Positions 1 to 6,509 of a stretch of DNA of 9,181 nt are shown one piece after another (the stretch's first letter is position 1; the number at the start of each line of letters is the position of its first letter). Under the pieces are notes generated by a model. That model was not told the DNA's origin. It did not search any database and worked only from the letters and a program-made list of their open reading frames with translations. Origin of the DNA: Candidatus Aegiribacteria sp. (GTDB lineage Bacteria; Fermentibacterota; Fermentibacteria; Fermentibacterales; JCC-6); the NCBI GenBank assembly GCA_030642525.1, contig DAOWNO010000057.1:1-9181 (forward strand). Reading direction: 5' to 3'. Both the position numbers and the translations under genes were made by a program.

Positions 1-1060
1 GTTCTTTCATTCTATTCGTAAAATGAAGCGGATCCCCGGGATTTCCGAGATCAACATTTCTTCCAATTGAGCTGCAACGATTCTCCAGTATTTTCATAAT
101 TTCATCCAGAGTATCTTCCACATGCACTTTACCCTGATAAAGATTGTAATTTTTTCTGTATTTCATCGGAGTGAGATTCGGCATCACAACATTCGCTCCT
201 GCCGTGAGACCCTTTTCAAGACCTTCAGGGTCAAGAGTCTGCAAAGCTGTAGTGGCAGCGATATTTATTGTTGGAAGCAGTATCCTCAGCAGCGAGATCA
301 TCCGCAATGTCAGAATCTCCCTTTCCTCCCATCGGCTGAGTTCACCGCGCCTTTTCCAGAGAGGTGTCTGTTCATGCTCAAGATAGGGTCCCATACCGCA
401 CATATCAATATCCATTTCTTTCATGAACAGCAGATCATCGGCCAGATTTTCAGCAGTCTGCCCCGGCAGGCCGATAAGGACGCCAGTTCCTGTCTGCCAG
501 CCTGATGCTCTGATCATCTGAAGAGAACGGAGGCGGTCATCGTATTCGTGAAGACCATCGTCAGGGTGAAACTTTTCATAGATCTCCTCCGCAGAGGCCT
601 CAATTCTTAAAAGATACCTGTGGGCGCCGGCCTCTTTCAGTCTTTCCAGAATCCCGAATGGAAGCTCTCCCATTGAAAGAACCATCCTGACACCTTCAAG
701 GTTTCTGGAAACCCAGCGGAGGATCTTCTCTACATGGTTGATATGCAAAGCTCCCAGCAGTTCCCCGGATTGAAGCAGAAAAGAGCGCAGCCCTTTTGCG
801 TATCCCGATTCAAGTACGTTGATAACTTCATCAAAAGGAATCGTATATCGTGAGAAGGTTATGTTGTCTCTTCTGAGTCCGCAGTAGAAGCAGTTCTTCC
901 TGCAGTTATTTGACAGTTCAATAATTCCCCTGAGAAACACACCGGAACCTGCTGATTTATGAAGAACAGCTCTGGCCGCCTCAAACAACTCAGAATCGGG
1001 TACTTCACCCTCAAGGATTCGGATAATACTTTCCCGCGAAAGATTGCTTGAGAAATTCAA
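1..1060 (-). CDS. hydE: [FeFe]-hydrogenase H-cluster radical SAM maturase HydE (3' end cut by window edge)
   Basis: HydE is a radical SAM enzyme that, with HydG and HydF, builds the diiron subsite of [FeFe]-hydrogenase in the cytoplasm. The 353 visible residues show the cluster motif CRKNCFYCG (C53, C57, C60, a Cx3Cx2C), followed by GLRRDN and RYTIPFDEV, then LLQSGE, the YLLRIE segment, GTGVLIGLPGQT (about 200-211) and MCGMGPYLEHEQTPL. These match the order and wording I recall for Thermotoga maritima HydE (about 350 aa), so only the last few residues should be missing. The C-terminal part (GKVHVEDTLDEI) lacks the three cysteines that bind the auxiliary cluster in T. maritima; many HydEs lack them. 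No in-frame ATG lies near the N-terminus. The TTG at 1060-1058 gives the expected length of about 52 residues before the cluster. It starts 5 bp after the upstream gene's stop and has only a weak ribosome site, so translational coupling is likely. BioB or PylB are less likely from the GLRRDN and GLPGQT context. Confidence 0.9.
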   Translation of the reverse strand, partial: MNFSSNLSRESIIRILEGEVPDSELFEAARAVLHKSAGSGVFLRGIIELSNNCRKNCFYCGLRRDNITFSRYTIPFDEVINVLESGYAKGLRSFLLQSGELLGALHINHVEKILRWVSRNLEGVRMVLSMGELPFGILERLKEAGAHRYLLRIEASAEEIYEKFHPDDGLHEYDDRLRSLQMIRASGWQTGTGVLIGLPGQTAENLADDLLFMKEMDIDMCGMGPYLEHEQTPLWKRRGELSRWEEREILTLRMISLLRILLPTINIAATTALQTLDPEGLEKGLTAGANVVMPNLTPMKYRKNYNLYQGKVHVEDTLDEIMKILENRCSSIGRNVDLGNPGDPLHFTNRMKE

Positions 1061-1065
1061 ACCGG

Positions 1066-1740
1066 TCAGGACTCTGCCCTGAGTGAATTCGGGATGAACG
1101 ATTCTCCATCCGGTCTGAAAACAGGACCCGGAGAGAATCGCATGGCTCCCTCCAGATGAAGAAGGTCATCAACGATACCTTTCAGATCGGCCTGTTCCCA
1201 TCCTGTGTAGAATCTGGCGGAGACCCTTGCCTGAGAGTCAAGAACCAGCAAGGAAGGATATGATCTTACATTGAACCTGCTGGATACGATTCCTCTGTTA
1301 TCAACGATCAAAGGAAAATCAATGCCCCAGTCATTAACGATGCTTTCCAGTTCTTCGATGGAGGTTTCGGTTGTTTCCAATGCAATTACCACAACAAATG
1401 GCTGTTCTTCAAATTCTGTTTGAATTTCCTGAAGCAATGCAAAATGCTGAACATCTGAAAGAGTGGACATCCTGCAGAAGAAAACAACGACTACATGTCT
1501 TCTGAGCTGGTTGTAGATACTCAGGGGTTCACTGCTGTTAAACCAGATGTGATCACTCGGGAAATCATCAACATCTGAAAGAATACTCTCGCTGGGAGAT
1601 TCCGGACTGAGAGAAAAAAGGAAACTGATCAGGAAAGCTGTTGCTACAAGTACCAGAAGGAACAGCACTGTTGATCGTATTTTCTTCCGACCAAGAGATG
1701 TCATGGGAAGGTCTTTCGAATAGTCTTTCAAAAAAGTCAT
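1066..1740 (-). CDS. membrane-anchored thioredoxin-fold protein lacking the CxxC motif
   Basis: This 224-residue protein has a basic N-terminus (GRKKIRS), one hydrophobic span at about 23-43 and then an extracytoplasmic thioredoxin-like domain from about 63 to 195. The core strand VVVVFF (83-88) leads into CRMSTLS where redox thioredoxins carry WCxxC. The two active-site positions appear to be S92 and S95, and C89 is the only cysteine in the protein. The later half is typical of the fold: a strand VVVIAL, WGIDFPLIVDNRG, the cis-proline turn SYPS (160-163) and LLVLDSQARV. This resembles the thioredoxin domain of NHL-repeat proteins, but no NHL repeats follow. The start overlaps the larC stop by 4 bp (ATGA), which fixes the start and implies coupling, and hydE follows after 5 bp. 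A redox function is doubtful without the cysteine pair. A scaffold, chaperone or binding role is inference only. Confidence 0.75.
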   Translation of the reverse strand: MTFLKDYSKDLPMTSLGRKKIRSTVLFLLVLVATAFLISFLFSLSPESPSESILSDVDDFPSDHIWFNSSEPLSIYNQLRRHVVVVFFCRMSTLSDVQHFALLQEIQTEFEEQPFVVVIALETTETSIEELESIVNDWGIDFPLIVDNRGIVSSRFNVRSYPSLLVLDSQARVSARFYTGWEQADLKGIVDDLLHLEGAMRFSPGPVFRPDGESFIPNSLRAES

Positions 1741-2918
1741 CTCCCCTTTTTCAACTTATCAGCCGCAATTCTTGCCGCTGTTATAACAGTCTGCACGGGA
1801 ACATTATGAATTCTTGACGCTTTCGCGCAATCTTCATATTCGGGTTCCATGTGTATTACTTCACCTTTAAAGATACCTGTTTTGACAGGAATAGTACCGA
1901 ATTCTGTTGACACATCAATGAAATCCCTTTCAAGGACAGCCCTTTCTGTTTCCCGAATCCTTATTCCCAGAGTTGTTGTATTGCGGAAAATACATTCAAT
2001 GACATCGTCTTTCATAGTGAAGGGACAAAGAACAGTTACCTCGATTGCAGGTCTTCCTTTTCTGCCGATACACATTGCCGCATAACAGTCAAAAGCTCCG
2101 GATTCGAGAATAAGATCAGAAGTGTCAGGCCATATTCTCATATCCATATCGTCCAGGATTGTTTTTAATTCCATGCAATTATCATGGTTACATCCGATAC
2201 TCCCTGCCTGAGCCCCGATCGTAACGCGAAGCAGATTGGGTCTTTCCAGATCGAATGTGCCGGCGCCCATTCCAGAGCTGACTGGAATCAGGGGGGGAGG
2301 AGTATCCCATGACTCAACCGCGGTGACGAGTATGGTTGCGCCGGTGGGTGTTGTCAGTTCAGATCTGATGCCGGAAGGATATGTGGGAATTCCTCTGAGA
2401 AGAGATAGTGTTGCCGGAGACGGAACCGGCAGAACACCGTGAGCGCAGGTTACCGTTCCTGTTCCAGTTGCAACGGGAGAGGAGAAAACCCTGTCAATTT
2501 CAAGCAGATGAAGGCAGCAGAAGCTTCCCACGATATCGATTATGGCATCCATAGCGCCTGTTTCGTGAAAATGAACTTCGTTTGCAGGTATCCCATGAGC
2601 TTCCGCTTCCGCTTCGGCAAGCTTCTGAAACGATTTAAGACTATTCTCGGTAACCGATTCAGGCAAGTTTGCGTTCCTGATTATTTTTTCAATGTCTCGA
2701 AGCCCCCTTGATTCGGTTTCGAGTGGGATCTGCACATCGACATAAATTCCTGTGAGGCTTTTTTTTAGAACTGTTTCCGTTGTGATTTTCCAGCCATTCA
2801 AATTAAGCTTTGAAAGCATGTCATTCAAATCTGACTGATCTGCACCAGCATCAATTAGAGCTCCGAGAATCATGTTCCCGGAAGCACCGCAGAAAGGATC
2901 GAAAACAGCTATTCTCAT
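1737..2918 (-). CDS. larC: nickel-pincer cofactor nickel insertase LarC
   Basis: LarC performs the last step of nickel-pincer nucleotide synthesis, CTP-dependent insertion of nickel into the dithiocarboxylated nucleotide made by LarB and LarE. The product activates lactate racemase LarA and related racemases or epimerases. The 393-residue product is of normal full length. It shows the N-terminal FDPFCGASGNMILGALID (6-23), the histidine motif EVHFHETGAMDAIIDIVG (114-131), the AHGVLPVPSPAT loop (159-170), a LarC2-type ILDDMD segment (254-259), GRKGRP (285-290) and the C-terminal HMEPEYEDCAKASR (356-369). In Lactobacillus plantarum larC is split by a programmed frameshift, but here both halves lie in one open frame. 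The ATG is preceded by AAGGTGG with a short 3-4 nt spacing. The gene leads a coupled operon with the thioredoxin-like gene and hydE, and diverges from larE, its pathway partner. One deviation is LKTILDDM where ETNIDDM is usual. Confidence 0.92.
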   Translation of the reverse strand: MRIAVFDPFCGASGNMILGALIDAGADQSDLNDMLSKLNLNGWKITTETVLKKSLTGIYVDVQIPLETESRGLRDIEKIIRNANLPESVTENSLKSFQKLAEAEAEAHGIPANEVHFHETGAMDAIIDIVGSFCCLHLLEIDRVFSSPVATGTGTVTCAHGVLPVPSPATLSLLRGIPTYPSGIRSELTTPTGATILVTAVESWDTPPPLIPVSSGMGAGTFDLERPNLLRVTIGAQAGSIGCNHDNCMELKTILDDMDMRIWPDTSDLILESGAFDCYAAMCIGRKGRPAIEVTVLCPFTMKDDVIECIFRNTTTLGIRIRETERAVLERDFIDVSTEFGTIPVKTGIFKGEVIHMEPEYEDCAKASRIHNVPVQTVITAARIAADKLKKGR

Positions 2919-2960
2919 TGGCCACCTTATTTATCAAGGACATTCATATATACTCATCAT

Positions 2961-2968
2961 ATTATAAT
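2961..2968. promoter_or_regulatory. palindromic -10-like element in the larC/larE divergent spacer
   Basis: The 83-bp spacer between the larC and larE start codons contains ATTATAAT, a perfect 8-bp palindrome that reads TATAAT on both strands. On the plus strand it sits at 2963-2968, about 33 bp before the larE ATG, which suits a -10 box. On the minus strand it is about 43 bp before larC. No good -35 hexamer stands at 17 bp in either direction. A second AT-rich run (TATATA near 2948-2953) could serve larC instead. The assignment rests on position and the consensus -10 only. Confidence 0.45.
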
Positions 2969-3001
2969 CGGCAGGACACAGTCTAAGCCAGAGGAGCGAT
3001 C

Positions 3002-3757
3002 ATGGTCGTACCGGTTTCGCTGAAGAGATTTCTGCTTGATACACCTCGCTGTGCGATCCTCTTCTCCGGAGGTACTGACAGCGAAATCCTTCTGAGAGCT
3101 GCAGCTGATGTTCTTGATTCGGAGAATATTATCTCACTGACTGCGAATTCCCCTTTTCTTGCTGGATTCTACAGAGATTCTATTCAAAGAGTTGCCGCTG
3201 AAATCGGAATTGAATCGATTTTTGTTGATGTGAATCTGATGAATAATCCCGCTTTCATAAACAACACACCTGAACGCTGCTATATCTGTAAACGGGAAGT
3301 TTACGGGAAACTCAAGGGGAAAGCTCGATCTCTTGGATACTCTGCGGTAATGGATGGCACGAATACTGATGATCTCGAGGAATGCAGACCTGGTCTGGAA
3401 GCTGCAGAGGAATACGGAATTATTCATCCGTTCCTTGAAGCTGGAATGGGAAAGGCGGACATCTGTAAAATGGCCGTCACACTTGCAGCCTTCGGAAAAA
3501 TAAAACCGCCAGATTCATGTCTTGCTACAAGGATTGTTAACGAGTGCTCGATTACACCGGAACTTGTTGAACTTGTAGAAAAGATGGAAGCTCCGATTCG
3601 ACCATCAGTACAGGGAAAATTTCGCGTTATTACTGATGGATACAAATTTACCGTTAGATACTCGAAGGCCGATTCGGATGTTGTTCAAAAACACCGCGAG
3701 GAACTGCTTGATATAGCAGAAACGGCCGGATATCCCTGCATATTTCACCAGGTCTGA
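3002..3757 (+). CDS. larE: ATP-dependent sulfur transferase LarE (nickel-pincer cofactor synthesis)
   Basis: LarE adenylates the carboxylates of the LarB product and replaces them with sulfur, giving the bisthiocarboxylic nucleotide that LarC loads with nickel. The 251-residue product has the PP-loop FSGGTDS (21-27) near its N-terminus, NTPERCYICKRE (88-99), the DGTNTDD signature (118-124), ECRPGLEAA (127-135), FLEAGMGKADI (144-154) and PPDSCLATRI (169-178). Cys173 in the last motif aligns with the sacrificial cysteine (Cys176) of the L. plantarum enzyme. The normal SGGVDS has threonine in place of valine. A GAGGAG ribosome site at 2991-2996 lies 5 nt before the ATG. The gene stands back to back with larC, so the pair is probably co-regulated from the shared spacer. 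Its stop codon lies inside a hairpin shared with the convergent DUF1847 gene. larB and larA must lie elsewhere or be absent. Extra cysteines (93, 96, 128, 155, 182) leave open whether it belongs to the Fe-S-cluster type of LarE. Confidence 0.93.
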   Translation: MVVPVSLKRFLLDTPRCAILFSGGTDSEILLRAAADVLDSENIISLTANSPFLAGFYRDSIQRVAAEIGIESIFVDVNLMNNPAFINNTPERCYICKREVYGKLKGKARSLGYSAVMDGTNTDDLEECRPGLEAAEEYGIIHPFLEAGMGKADICKMAVTLAAFGKIKPPDSCLATRIVNECSITPELVELVEKMEAPIRPSVQGKFRVITDGYKFTVRYSKADSDVVQKHREELLDIAETAGYPCIFHQV

Positions 3758-3767
3758 AATATGCGGG
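3734..3767. terminator. hairpin at the larE / DUF1847 convergent junction, possible bidirectional terminator
   Basis: GCATATTTCA (3738-3747) and TGAAATATGC (3755-3764) form a perfect 10-bp inverted repeat around the 7-nt loop CCAGGTC. With T3737 bulged out, CCC (3734-3736) pairs with GGG (3765-3767) to extend the stem to 13 pairs. The hairpin contains the larE stop codon and ends directly beside the DUF1847 stop codon, so it serves both convergent genes. There is no clean U-tract on either side; the plus strand continues GTTAGTCTTCCTTT. Intrinsic termination is therefore plausible but unproven. It could instead be an mRNA-stabilising 3' structure. Confidence 0.5.
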
Positions 3768-4445
3768 TTAGTCTTCCTTTAGATATCGATAATAGCTGTC
3801 CAGAGTATAGACCGCTGCAAGAGGATTGTGCGCTGACACACGATCCTTTGCGGCAAGGACAGTGCAGAGAGCATCCGAGTATTTCAGAAACAGGGAATCA
3901 TGTCCAACACACAAACCCATCATAATATTGAATTCCGTTTCCGCTTTATTAAGAACCATAGCCTGAAATATAGGATTGCACATCGATTCATCTGTTCCCG
4001 GCCTGATTTTTTCACTGTCTTTTATTCCTATGAATTCCTTCTGTATCCGCCCTGCCTTGCAGATCACCGAGACAACCTCAAAACCTTTCGCAGACAGAAA
4101 TTTCTCTACAACTCCCGCTTCCCGGAAAAGACCTGTGCAGAAGGCAAGTCCCAGCTTAATAAAGCCCATTTTTCCTGCGAATTCAACTATCTCAAGAAGC
4201 CGCGGCTTACCGGGTTCAGGACATGTATTCTTAGGGTTCCTGTTTCTGTAACCGTCACCTTCCTGAATTGAAGCCTGCCTTGCAAATTCTCTGATATATT
4301 GATTCTCGAATTCGATATGTGCTTTTTCAAGAAGTTCGGTGTCAGCAGTCGGGCATGATGGCAGGGCTTTTCCCGACTGTGTTGAACACAGACGTTCTTC
4401 AGAGGGATAAGGACATTTTGCACAGGCTGGACGCTCTATTTCCAT
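3768..4445 (-). CDS. DUF1847 family cysteine-rich protein
   Basis: The product (225 residues) belongs to the uncharacterised DUF1847 family, found mainly in anaerobes. It opens with four cysteines (C8, C11, C20, C31) whose spacing suggests a zinc or iron-sulfur site. The conserved core follows: RLLEIVEFAGKMGFIKLGLAFC (82-103), GFEVVSVICKAG (121-132), CNPIFQAMVLNKAETEFNIM (from 156), GLCVGHDSLFLKYS (177-190) and AKDRVSAHNPLAAVY (199-213). C103, C129, C156 and C179 fall at family-conserved places, so bound metal or cofactor is likely, but the function is unknown. I chose the ATG at 4445 because GGAG lies 9 nt upstream. A longer version from TTG at 4454 would add three residues but leaves no spacing to that site. 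It follows the PH-domain gene by about 31 bp, probably in one transcript, and converges on larE. Confidence 0.85.
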   Translation of the reverse strand: MEIERPACAKCPYPSEERLCSTQSGKALPSCPTADTELLEKAHIEFENQYIREFARQASIQEGDGYRNRNPKNTCPEPGKPRLLEIVEFAGKMGFIKLGLAFCTGLFREAGVVEKFLSAKGFEVVSVICKAGRIQKEFIGIKDSEKIRPGTDESMCNPIFQAMVLNKAETEFNIMMGLCVGHDSLFLKYSDALCTVLAAKDRVSAHNPLAAVYTLDSYYRYLKED

Positions 4446-4476
4446 GTTATTCAACTCCAGACATTCCGCAGGCTGG

Positions 4477-4983
4477 TCAGCGTGAAGCGCTCTGTATGTT
4501 ATTCAGGATTTCCACGAACATTTCAGGATTATCAGGTGATACAACAATAACCTGTTCAGCAAGTTTCAGGACCACGCAGTTTCTGAAATCAGTGACAAAA
4601 GCTCGGAAGGGACCAAGTTTCCTGCTTCTGTACCTCCCGGAGAAACTGAAAAGTCCCCCGTTACCCATGGTTCTGATTGAACCGGTCATGGCTTTTGGGT
4701 CGCGGCAGACAGACACAAGAGAAGAAAGGTCAAACTCCGTTTCCCATAGAAGTCTCTTTATTCCTAGAGTATTGCCTTTGATCACATACCCTCTTACAGT
4801 GAAAAGCAGGGTGATGAAAAGAACAATAATCGGGATTGAACAGTATAGAATCGTTTCTGTTGCTGTACAGTCTTTTGACAGAAGAAGCCAGCCCGGCACT
4901 CCTGTGATTACAAGAATAATAAAGAGACTGAGTACTTTAAGAAGTGTGCCCCAGCGTGCCTGAAAAGATCTTTCCGCATCCAT
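4477..4983 (-). CDS. two-span membrane protein with bacterial PH domain
   Basis: The 168-residue protein has two hydrophobic segments at about 14-35 and 44-63 in a hairpin arrangement. A bacterial PH-like domain follows at about 66-163. Recognisable pieces of that domain are GYVIKGNTLGIKRLLW (65-80), DPKAMTGSIRTMGNGGLFSF (95-114), GRYRSRKLGPFRAFVTD (116-132) and VIVVSPDNPEMFVEIL (145-160). These resemble bPH_5/DUF304-type proteins that face the cytoplasm from the membrane. The molecular role is unknown; binding of a ligand or partner is inferred from the fold. I prefer the ATG at 4983 because AAGGAG stands 8 nt upstream (4992-4997). An ATG at 5013 is in frame and would add ten residues (MVISCEGVIT), but it would swallow this ribosome site and has no usable one itself. 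The gene is first in a minus-strand pair with DUF1847 and is divergent from the purine permease. Confidence 0.75.
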   Translation of the reverse strand: MDAERSFQARWGTLLKVLSLFIILVITGVPGWLLLSKDCTATETILYCSIPIIVLFITLLFTVRGYVIKGNTLGIKRLLWETEFDLSSLVSVCRDPKAMTGSIRTMGNGGLFSFSGRYRSRKLGPFRAFVTDFRNCVVLKLAEQVIVVSPDNPEMFVEILNNIQSASR

Positions 4984-4991
4984 CGTAATAA

Positions 4992-4997
4992 CTCCTT
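4992..4997 (-). promoter_or_regulatory. ribosome binding site deciding the PH-protein start
   Basis: AAGGAG on the minus strand lies 8 nt before the ATG at 4983. It argues for the 168-residue form over the start at 5013, whose own upstream sequence (TTTCCAGG directly at the ATG) is poorly placed. Confidence 0.7.
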
Positions 4998-5022
4998 CAC
5001 AGGAAATAACCATCCTGGAAAT

Positions 5023-5051
5023 AATCTATGTGAGAATGTCATTAAATGCAA
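5023..5051 (-). promoter_or_regulatory. possible promoter of the PH / DUF1847 operon
   Basis: On the minus strand TTGCAT (5051-5046) and TAGATT (5028-5023) are separated by 17 bp and end 39 bp before the preferred PH-protein start. The match to sigma-70 consensus is modest (3/6 and 4/6), so this is a weak prediction supported by spacing and location in the divergent spacer. Confidence 0.3.
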
Positions 5052-5142
5052 CTTAAATATTTCACTCTTTTCATTCAGGGGATATTTAGATATTTCTATG
5101 AAGTGAGGGAACGTTCATGTGTTAAATATGCAGGAGGGTAAA

Positions 5143-6444
5143 ATGAAACTGCGTGAATTTTTCGAATTTGATGAGCTGGGTACTACATGGAAAACTGAGA
5201 CTCTGGCAGGCATCACTACTTTTTTGACAATGGCTTATATCATTGTAGTCAACCCTGCTATACTGAAGGCGGCGGGAATTCCTGAAGGTCCTTCCATGGT
5301 TGTTACCGTTCTCAGTGCATTCATCGGAACAATGCTTATGGGGTTATACGCGAAACGGCCATTCGCGATTGCTCCATACATGGGAGAGAATGCCTTCATC
5401 GCATATACAGTTGTTGGCGTACTCGGCTATTCATGGCAGACAGCACTCGGCGCGATCTTTATAGGCGGTGTACTTTTCACCATCCTTACTCTCATTGGTG
5501 CCAGAAGCTGGCTCGCAAATGCCATTCTAGCATGTCTGAAAATCGCCTTTGCTGTAGGTATAGGTCTGTTCATCTGTTTCATTGGTCTTAACGACACTGG
5601 ACTGGTCACGATGGGAACCCCTGGAGCACCGCTTGCTCTTGGAGATGTCAAAAGTACGACAGTTCTGATATCCATTGGCGGACTCCTCCTGATGATTGTT
5701 CTGCTTGCTCTCAAAGTAAAAGGAGCGCTTCTGTTAGGTATTATCGCTGCCACGGCAGGCGCTTTCATCACAGGTGTCGCGTCTCTACCTGACAGTATTG
5801 TGAGCATGCCTCCTTCAATATCAGGAATTTTCATGAAGTTTGATCTGAGCGGTGCTCTATCATGGGGTTTCATATCGGTTCTTCTAACCGTTTTCGTGAT
5901 GGATTTCGTTGACACAATGGGTACACTGATCGGACTGTCCTACAGGGCAAAACTTCTTGACGAGAACGGGAACCTTCCCGAAATAGAAAAGCCCATGCTA
6001 TGTGATGCACTGGCAACGGTAGCGGGAGCTGTTCTGGGAACCACCACCACAGGTACATACATTGAGTCAGCTGCTGGAATCGAGGAAGGAGGAAAAACAG
6101 GCTTTACCGCTATAGTCACATCGCTGCTGTTTCTTGCGGCTCTGTTCTTTACACCGATTCTCACTTCAGTTCCCGCGTGTGCGTTCGGTCCGGTATTGAT
6201 TGTAGTGGGAATGCTGATGCTCAAACCGATTCTGGAACTGAATTTCAACGATATGACAGAACTTGCCCCCGCTTTCCTGGTGATTGTCCTTATGAGTTTT
6301 ACTTACAATCTCGGAGTCGGAATGACTGCAGGATTTATAGTATATCCGCTTATGAAAACGGTAACGGGAAAATTTCGAGAGATTCCGTCAGGTATATGGG
6401 TTCTATCGGCACTTTCATTGTTGTATTACGTTTTTGGAGCATGA
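5143..6444 (+). CDS. NCS2 family (AzgA-type) purine permease
   Basis: The 433-residue protein is an inner-membrane transporter, most likely a proton symporter for adenine, guanine or hypoxanthine. It is of normal length and strongly hydrophobic throughout, with the many membrane spans of the UraA/UapA fold. Family markers are the N-terminal FEFDELGTTWKTETLAGITT (7-26), MAYIIVVNP (30-38), APYMGENAFIAY (77-88, where the AzgA group usually has GMGLNA), DFVDTMGTLIG (254-264), and TYIESAAGIEEGGKTG (305-320). The last two form part of the substrate site in relatives. The exact base carried cannot be read from this. I chose the ATG at 5143 because AGGAGG (5132-5137) lies 5 nt upstream and the family begins close to this point. 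The GTG at 5119 would put that ribosome site inside the gene. It may be cotranscribed with the GYD gene 65 bp downstream. Confidence 0.92.
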   Translation: MKLREFFEFDELGTTWKTETLAGITTFLTMAYIIVVNPAILKAAGIPEGPSMVVTVLSAFIGTMLMGLYAKRPFAIAPYMGENAFIAYTVVGVLGYSWQTALGAIFIGGVLFTILTLIGARSWLANAILACLKIAFAVGIGLFICFIGLNDTGLVTMGTPGAPLALGDVKSTTVLISIGGLLLMIVLLALKVKGALLLGIIAATAGAFITGVASLPDSIVSMPPSISGIFMKFDLSGALSWGFISVLLTVFVMDFVDTMGTLIGLSYRAKLLDENGNLPEIEKPMLCDALATVAGAVLGTTTTGTYIESAAGIEEGGKTGFTAIVTSLLFLAALFFTPILTSVPACAFGPVLIVVGMLMLKPILELNFNDMTELAPAFLVIVLMSFTYNLGVGMTAGFIVYPLMKTVTGKFREIPSGIWVLSALSLLYYVFGA

Positions 6445-6452
6445 TGCCTACT

Positions 6453-6480
6453 TGCCATTGACTCTCTTTTGTAACACAAT
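6453..6480 (+). promoter_or_regulatory. possible promoter upstream of the GYD gene
   Basis: TTGCCA (6453-6458, 5/6 to the -35 consensus) and CACAAT (6475-6480, 4/6 to the -10) are 16 bp apart and end 30 bp before the GYD ATG. TTGACT at 6458-6463 is an alternative -35 but has no -10 at proper spacing. If real, it would make the GYD gene at least partly independent of the permease gene. Confidence 0.3.
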
Positions 6481-6509
6481 TAATGCAGAGGTTAAATGGA
6501 GGTGAAAAA

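Noticed and set aside
122..505. Plus-strand open frame inside the first kilobase
   Set aside because: It lies antisense to hydE, whose translated product matches the family across its whole length; this frame has no recognisable motif.
4319..4963. Long plus-strand frame opposite the DUF1847 and PH genes
   Set aside because: Both minus-strand genes have family motifs and ribosome sites; the plus-strand translation resembles nothing.
5014..5142. Purine riboswitch upstream of the NCS2 permease
   Set aside because: The spacer lacks the conserved purine-riboswitch junction and paired loops, and no terminator hairpin with a U-tract precedes the start codon.
5427..5915. Minus-strand frame of 162 codons inside the permease gene
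   Set aside because: It is antisense to clear NCS2 motifs and has no ribosome site or family resemblance.
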